From Prevotella sp. (GTDB lineage Bacteria > Bacteroidota > Bacteroidia > Bacteroidales > Bacteroidaceae), in NCBI GenBank assembly GCA_017460515.1, contig JAFUAY010000012.1, positions 124,001-188,000 on the forward strand: a stretch of DNA of 64,000 nt, in the 5' to 3' direction. Of this stretch, positions 60,784 through 64,000 are shown piece by piece. Below the pieces are notes generated by a model. That model was not told the DNA's origin and ran no database searches. It saw only the letters and a program-made list of their open reading frames with translations. The position numbers were made by a program, and so were the translations under genes. Position 1 is the first letter of the stretch, and each line of letters opens with the position of its first letter.

Positions 60784-62367
60784 ATGTCAGATAAAATCAA
60801 ACCAAGCGAAGTCAGTCAAGTTCTTATCGACCAGCTGAAAGGCATCTCCAACAATGCCCAATTCGATGAAATAGGCACTGTGCTTCAGGTCTCTGACGGC
60901 GTAGCCCGTATCTATGGCTTGCGCAATGCTGAGGCCAACGAGTTGCTGGAGTTCGAGAACGGTACGATGGCTATCGTGATGAACTTAGAGGAAGACAATG
61001 TAGGCTGCGTGCTGTTGGGTCAGACATCGGGTATCAAGGAAGGAATGGTCGTGAAACGTACACGTCGCATCGCTTCTATCCGCGTCAACGACAATATGCT
61101 GGGCCGCGTTATCAATCCCCTCGGACAGGCTATTGACGGCAAGGGTGACATCAACCTCATCGGTGCTTTCGAAATGCCGCTCGACCGCAAGGCTCCAGGC
61201 GTTATCTATCGTCAGCCGGTAAAGGAACCGCTGCAGACAGGTCTGAAGGCAGTCGACTCGATGATTCCCATCGGCCGTGGTCAGCGTGAGTTGATTATTG
61301 GCGACCGCCAGACAGGTAAGACCGCCATTGCCGTCGATACCATTATTAACCAGAAGAGTTTCTATGAGGCTGGCAAGCCCGTCTACTGTATCTATGTGGC
61401 TATCGGCCAGAAAGCATCTACCGTAGCAGCCTTGGTACAGACACTGAAAGAACGCGGCGCCCTGCCCTACACCATCATCGTCGCCGCCACGGCTGCCGAT
61501 CCTGCCGCCATGCAGTATTATGCTCCGTTTGCCGGTGCTGCTATCGGTGAGTATTTCCGCGATCGCGGCTATCCTGCACTGGTTGTCTACGACGACCTTT
61601 CAAAGCAGGCCGTTGCCTATCGTGAGGTATCGCTGATTCTGCGTCGTCCTTCTGGACGTGAGGCATATCCTGGTGACGTATTCTATCTGCACTCCCGTCT
61701 GTTGGAGCGTGCAGCAAAGATCAACGAACAGCAGGAGGTTGCAGAGCAGATGAACGACCTTCCCGAATGTATGAAAGGACATGTACGTGGAGGCGGCTCA
61801 CTCACAGCACTGCCTATCATTGAGACTCAGGCAGGCGACGTATCAGCCTATATCCCCACCAATGTAATCTCCATCACCGAGGGTCAGATTTTCCTGGAAA
61901 GTGACCTCTTCAATCAGGGTTTCCGTCCCGCCATCAACGTGGGTATCTCTGTTAGCCGTGTAGGTGGCTCTGCACAGATTAAGTCAATGAAGAAAGTGGC
62001 AGGCACATTGAAGATTGACCAAGCACAGTATCGCGAATTGGAAGCCTTCTCAAAGTTCTCCAGTGATATGGATGCTGTGACAGCGATGACACTTGACCGC
62101 GGACGTAAGAATAACCAGCTGCTTATTCAGCCACAGTATAGTCCTATGCCCGTTGGCGAACAGATTGCCATCCTTTATTGCGGTGTACATGGTCTGATGC
62201 GAGAGGTTCCCATTGACAAGGTCCGTCAGTGTCAGGATCAGTTCCTCGACAAACTTCGCACCCAGGCACCTGAAGTAATTGAGACCCTAACAAGCGGTAA
62301 AATTGATGATGAAACAACCCAGAAGATTGAGGCTGTGATGGCCGACATCGCTGGAACGTATAAGTAA
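60784..62367 (+). CDS. atpA: F1 ATP synthase subunit alpha
   Basis: The 527-residue protein has P-loop [40 protein letters not shown], and the C-terminal domain ending MADIAGTYK. It is the non-catalytic nucleotide-binding subunit. It is followed after 11 bases by atpG. Confidence 0.97.
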   Translation: MSDKIKPSEVSQVLIDQLKGISNNAQFDEIGTVLQVSDGVARIYGLRNAEANELLEFENGTMAIVMNLEEDNVGCVLLGQTSGIKEGMVVKRTRRIASIRVNDNMLGRVINPLGQAIDGKGDINLIGAFEMPLDRKAPGVIYRQPVKEPLQTGLKAVDSMIPIGRGQRELIIGDRQTGKTAIAVDTIINQKSFYEAGKPVYCIYVAIGQKASTVAALVQTLKERGALPYTIIVAATAADPAAMQYYAPFAGAAIGEYFRDRGYPALVVYDDLSKQAVAYREVSLILRRPSGREAYPGDVFYLHSRLLERAAKINEQQEVAEQMNDLPECMKGHVRGGGSLTALPIIETQAGDVSAYIPTNVISITEGQIFLESDLFNQGFRPAINVGISVSRVGGSAQIKSMKKVAGTLKIDQAQYRELEAFSKFSSDMDAVTAMTLDRGRKNNQLLIQPQYSPMPVGEQIAILYCGVHGLMREVPIDKVRQCQDQFLDKLRTQAPEVIETLTSGKIDDETTQKIEAVMADIAGTYK

Positions 62368-62378
62368 TCCTACCTCCC

Positions 62379-63347
62379 ATGCCAAGTCTAAAAGAAATTA
62401 AAGGCCGTATTGCTTCTGTCAACTCGACACGCAAGATCACAAGTGCCATGAAGATGGTGGCCAGTTCAAAGTTGCATCATGCACAAGTGGCCATTCAGAA
62501 CATGCTACCTTATGAGACGATGCTGGAACATATTCTCAAATCGTTCTTGGCAGCCGAGGCTCAAGCACAGACCATCTATGACCAGCCACGTCCCGTAAAG
62601 CGTGTCGCATTAGTCATTTTCTCTTCCAATTCTTCACTCTGCGGTGGCTTCAATTCCAATGTCATCAAGATGATGCAGCAGAAAGTAAATACTTGGTCTG
62701 AGAAGATTGGCATCCAGAATATTGACATCTACCCTATCGGGCGCAAAGTGGGCGAGAAGGCACAGAAGCTGGGTTATCATGTGATGGGCGACTGGAGCGC
62801 TACTGTCGACAAGCCCAATGTCAGCGACTGCATACAATTGGCAATGCAGCTTGGCAAGAAGTTCGCCGATGGTGAAGTAGACAGAGTGGAACTCATCTAT
62901 CATCACTTCAAGAGTGCAGGTTCGCAGGTACTGACCAACACCACCTTCCTTCCCATTGACATAGAAAGTGAGTTGGAGCGTGATCATGAGCGTGACCTTA
63001 CCTCAAACGTAGCCACTCAGAAGGCAGTAGACTATCTAAAGCAGAAAGGTCAACAGCGCAAGTCTGAAGCAGAAGAGGTAAAGCCTTTAAACGACAACTT
63101 CATTGTAGAACCCGACATGAATACGGTACTCTCACAACTGTTGCCAAAGATGGCCCACCTGATGCTTTACACTGCCCTACTCGACTCCGTTGCTTCTGAA
63201 CATGCTGCCAGGATGGTAGCCATGCAGACAGCTACTGACAATGCCGATGAGTTGCTCCGCCAGCTAAACTTGCAGTACAACAAGAGCCGACAGCAAGCTA
63301 TTACCAGTGAGCTGCTTGATATTGTGGGAGGTTCAGTGAACAACTAG
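62379..63347 (+). CDS. atpG: F1 ATP synthase subunit gamma
   Basis: The 322-residue rotor shaft has the N-terminal signature LKEIKGRIASVNSTRKITSA followed by MKMVASSKL. The C-terminal region reads ALLDSVASEHAARMVAMQTA, then QLNLQYNKSRQQAITSELLD. It is the last gene of the operon, directly before a strong terminator. Confidence 0.96.
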   Translation: MPSLKEIKGRIASVNSTRKITSAMKMVASSKLHHAQVAIQNMLPYETMLEHILKSFLAAEAQAQTIYDQPRPVKRVALVIFSSNSSLCGGFNSNVIKMMQQKVNTWSEKIGIQNIDIYPIGRKVGEKAQKLGYHVMGDWSATVDKPNVSDCIQLAMQLGKKFADGEVDRVELIYHHFKSAGSQVLTNTTFLPIDIESELERDHERDLTSNVATQKAVDYLKQKGQQRKSEAEEVKPLNDNFIVEPDMNTVLSQLLPKMAHLMLYTALLDSVASEHAARMVAMQTATDNADELLRQLNLQYNKSRQQAITSELLDIVGGSVNN

Positions 63348-63378
63348 TCATACCATTGACTATCTGTTGAAATCCAAT

Positions 63379-63417
63379 CCGAGAGACTTCACATCAGCGA
63401 AGTCCCTCGGTTTTTTT
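63379..63417 (+). terminator. Terminator of the atp operon
   Basis: The 12-bp stem CCGAGAGACTTC / GAAGTCCCTCGG with an 8-base loop is followed by seven T residues. Confidence 0.9.
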
Positions 63418-63472
63418 CATCACTACTGGCAGTGTTTAAGATTACTATGGGCAAAGCCTAAATGTACTTTCA

Positions 63473-64000
63473 TCAATCCAAGTCAATGCCCAATCCCACC
63501 ATCATATTTAACCCGTCAGTAGTGGGAGCATTGAAGTAATAATAGTCAGGTTTATAATTGAAAAGATTGTCAATGGTCAGTGATAGCTTGGCCTTGTTCC
63601 ATAACCGTTGTACAGCCATCAGTTTCCAAAGGCTATAAGCTGGATAATGTATCGATACAGTACCCAGGCTCACGTCATAATAATCACGATATTCCTTATT
63701 CTCGACAGCCGAAAGCATTCTTCCGCTTAGGGTTACACTCAGCGAGTAATCATTCGAGAATGATTTATCAAGCCCCACTTCCCAGTTCAAGGAGTGTGGA
63801 CGTGCTGGAATATATTGGTTATTGACCGAACTGACATCACCACTTTTCGGCAGCTGTTCCTTTACATAAGCATAGCCCAACTTGGCAGTAATGATATCCC
63901 AACGTCCACAAACCGAAACATCTACACCATAGACAGCGTAAGAATCCATATTTCCGTATGGCAGATAGAGCTGTTTGTTCTCTTTGCTACGGTAATATGG
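63473..64000 (-). CDS. TonB-dependent receptor, C-terminal end (gene runs off the window)
   Basis: About 175 residues read from the window edge contain typical barrel strands of a TonB-dependent receptor (for example WDIITAKLGYAYVKEQ, SVTLSGRMLS, and LSLTIDNLFNYKPDYYYFN), ending with a short strand MMVGLGIDLD. The frame continues without a start codon to 64000. The substrate is unknown. It converges with the atp operon. Confidence 0.8.
   Translation of the reverse strand, partial: PYYRSKENKQLYLPYGNMDSYAVYGVDVSVCGRWDIITAKLGYAYVKEQLPKSGDVSSVNNQYIPARPHSLNWEVGLDKSFSNDYSLSVTLSGRMLSAVENKEYRDYYDVSLGTVSIHYPAYSLWKLMAVQRLWNKAKLSLTIDNLFNYKPDYYYFNAPTTDGLNMMVGLGIDLD

Overview
The window looks like a chromosomal segment of a Bacteroidota bacterium, most likely a Prevotella or close relative. 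Promoters carry the phylum-specific -7 box TAnnTTTG about 19-20 bases after a TTTG -33 box, and start sites lack strong Shine-Dalgarno sequences. Typical contents are two TonB-dependent receptors, a gliding-motility (CHU_C) domain protein, a propeller/Y_Y_Y/AraC regulator, a 2-oxoacid:ferredoxin oxidoreductase, a methylmalonyl-CoA decarboxylase cluster, and an ATP synthase operon in the Bacteroidota order (beta, epsilon, a, c, b, delta, alpha, gamma). The window opens inside mfd and closes inside a TonB receptor gene. I recognised no rRNA, tRNA or CRISPR array.

Layout. 1-10.2 kb (all minus strand): mfd end, ribE with a long leader, a kinase-less propeller regulator, the korDABC operon, folD with a small TPR gene, and ffh. 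Between folD and ffh lies a decayed DUF559 endonuclease gene flanked by inverted G-rich repeats that supply the start region of folD and the last codons of ffh. 10.3-13.3 kb (plus): a DUF6078 gene and a VirE/VapE-type gene bracketed by inverted, self-palindromic repeats. 13.4-25.9 kb (minus): a defence-like island with a RhuM-family gene, a 1796-residue GHKL-ATPase/UPF1-like helicase fusion, a 1572-residue exonuclease/RecQ/UvrD fusion, and a HEPN/MNT toxin-antitoxin pair whose HEPN half is truncated.

26-35 kb (minus): a type-B carboxylesterase, a QueH/5-formyl-THF cyclo-ligase fusion, a TerB/DnaJ protein, and an aromatic amino acid operon (pheA, aminotransferase, DAHP synthase/chorismate mutase, tyrA, EamA exporter) preceded by a possible leader peptide and hairpin. 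35-49.6 kb: CHU_C protein, uvrA, C-terminal processing protease, dCMP deaminase, M3 peptidase, uxaB, a TPR/ABC-binding-lipoprotein pair, and radA. 49.7-63.4 kb (plus): a TonB receptor, the mce-mmdA-mmdE-like-biotin carrier cluster for methylmalonyl-CoA/propionyl-CoA conversion, a BaiN-like flavoprotein, and the nine-gene atp operon with a clear terminator.

Most of the window is core metabolism: anaerobic 2-oxoacid oxidation, propionate formation, aromatic amino acid synthesis, folate and riboflavin, and ATP synthesis. The accessory signal is concentrated between 8.6 and 25.9 kb. A second theme is tracts of 7-base repeats in several intergenic spacers; one such tract lies in frame inside the M3 peptidase gene.
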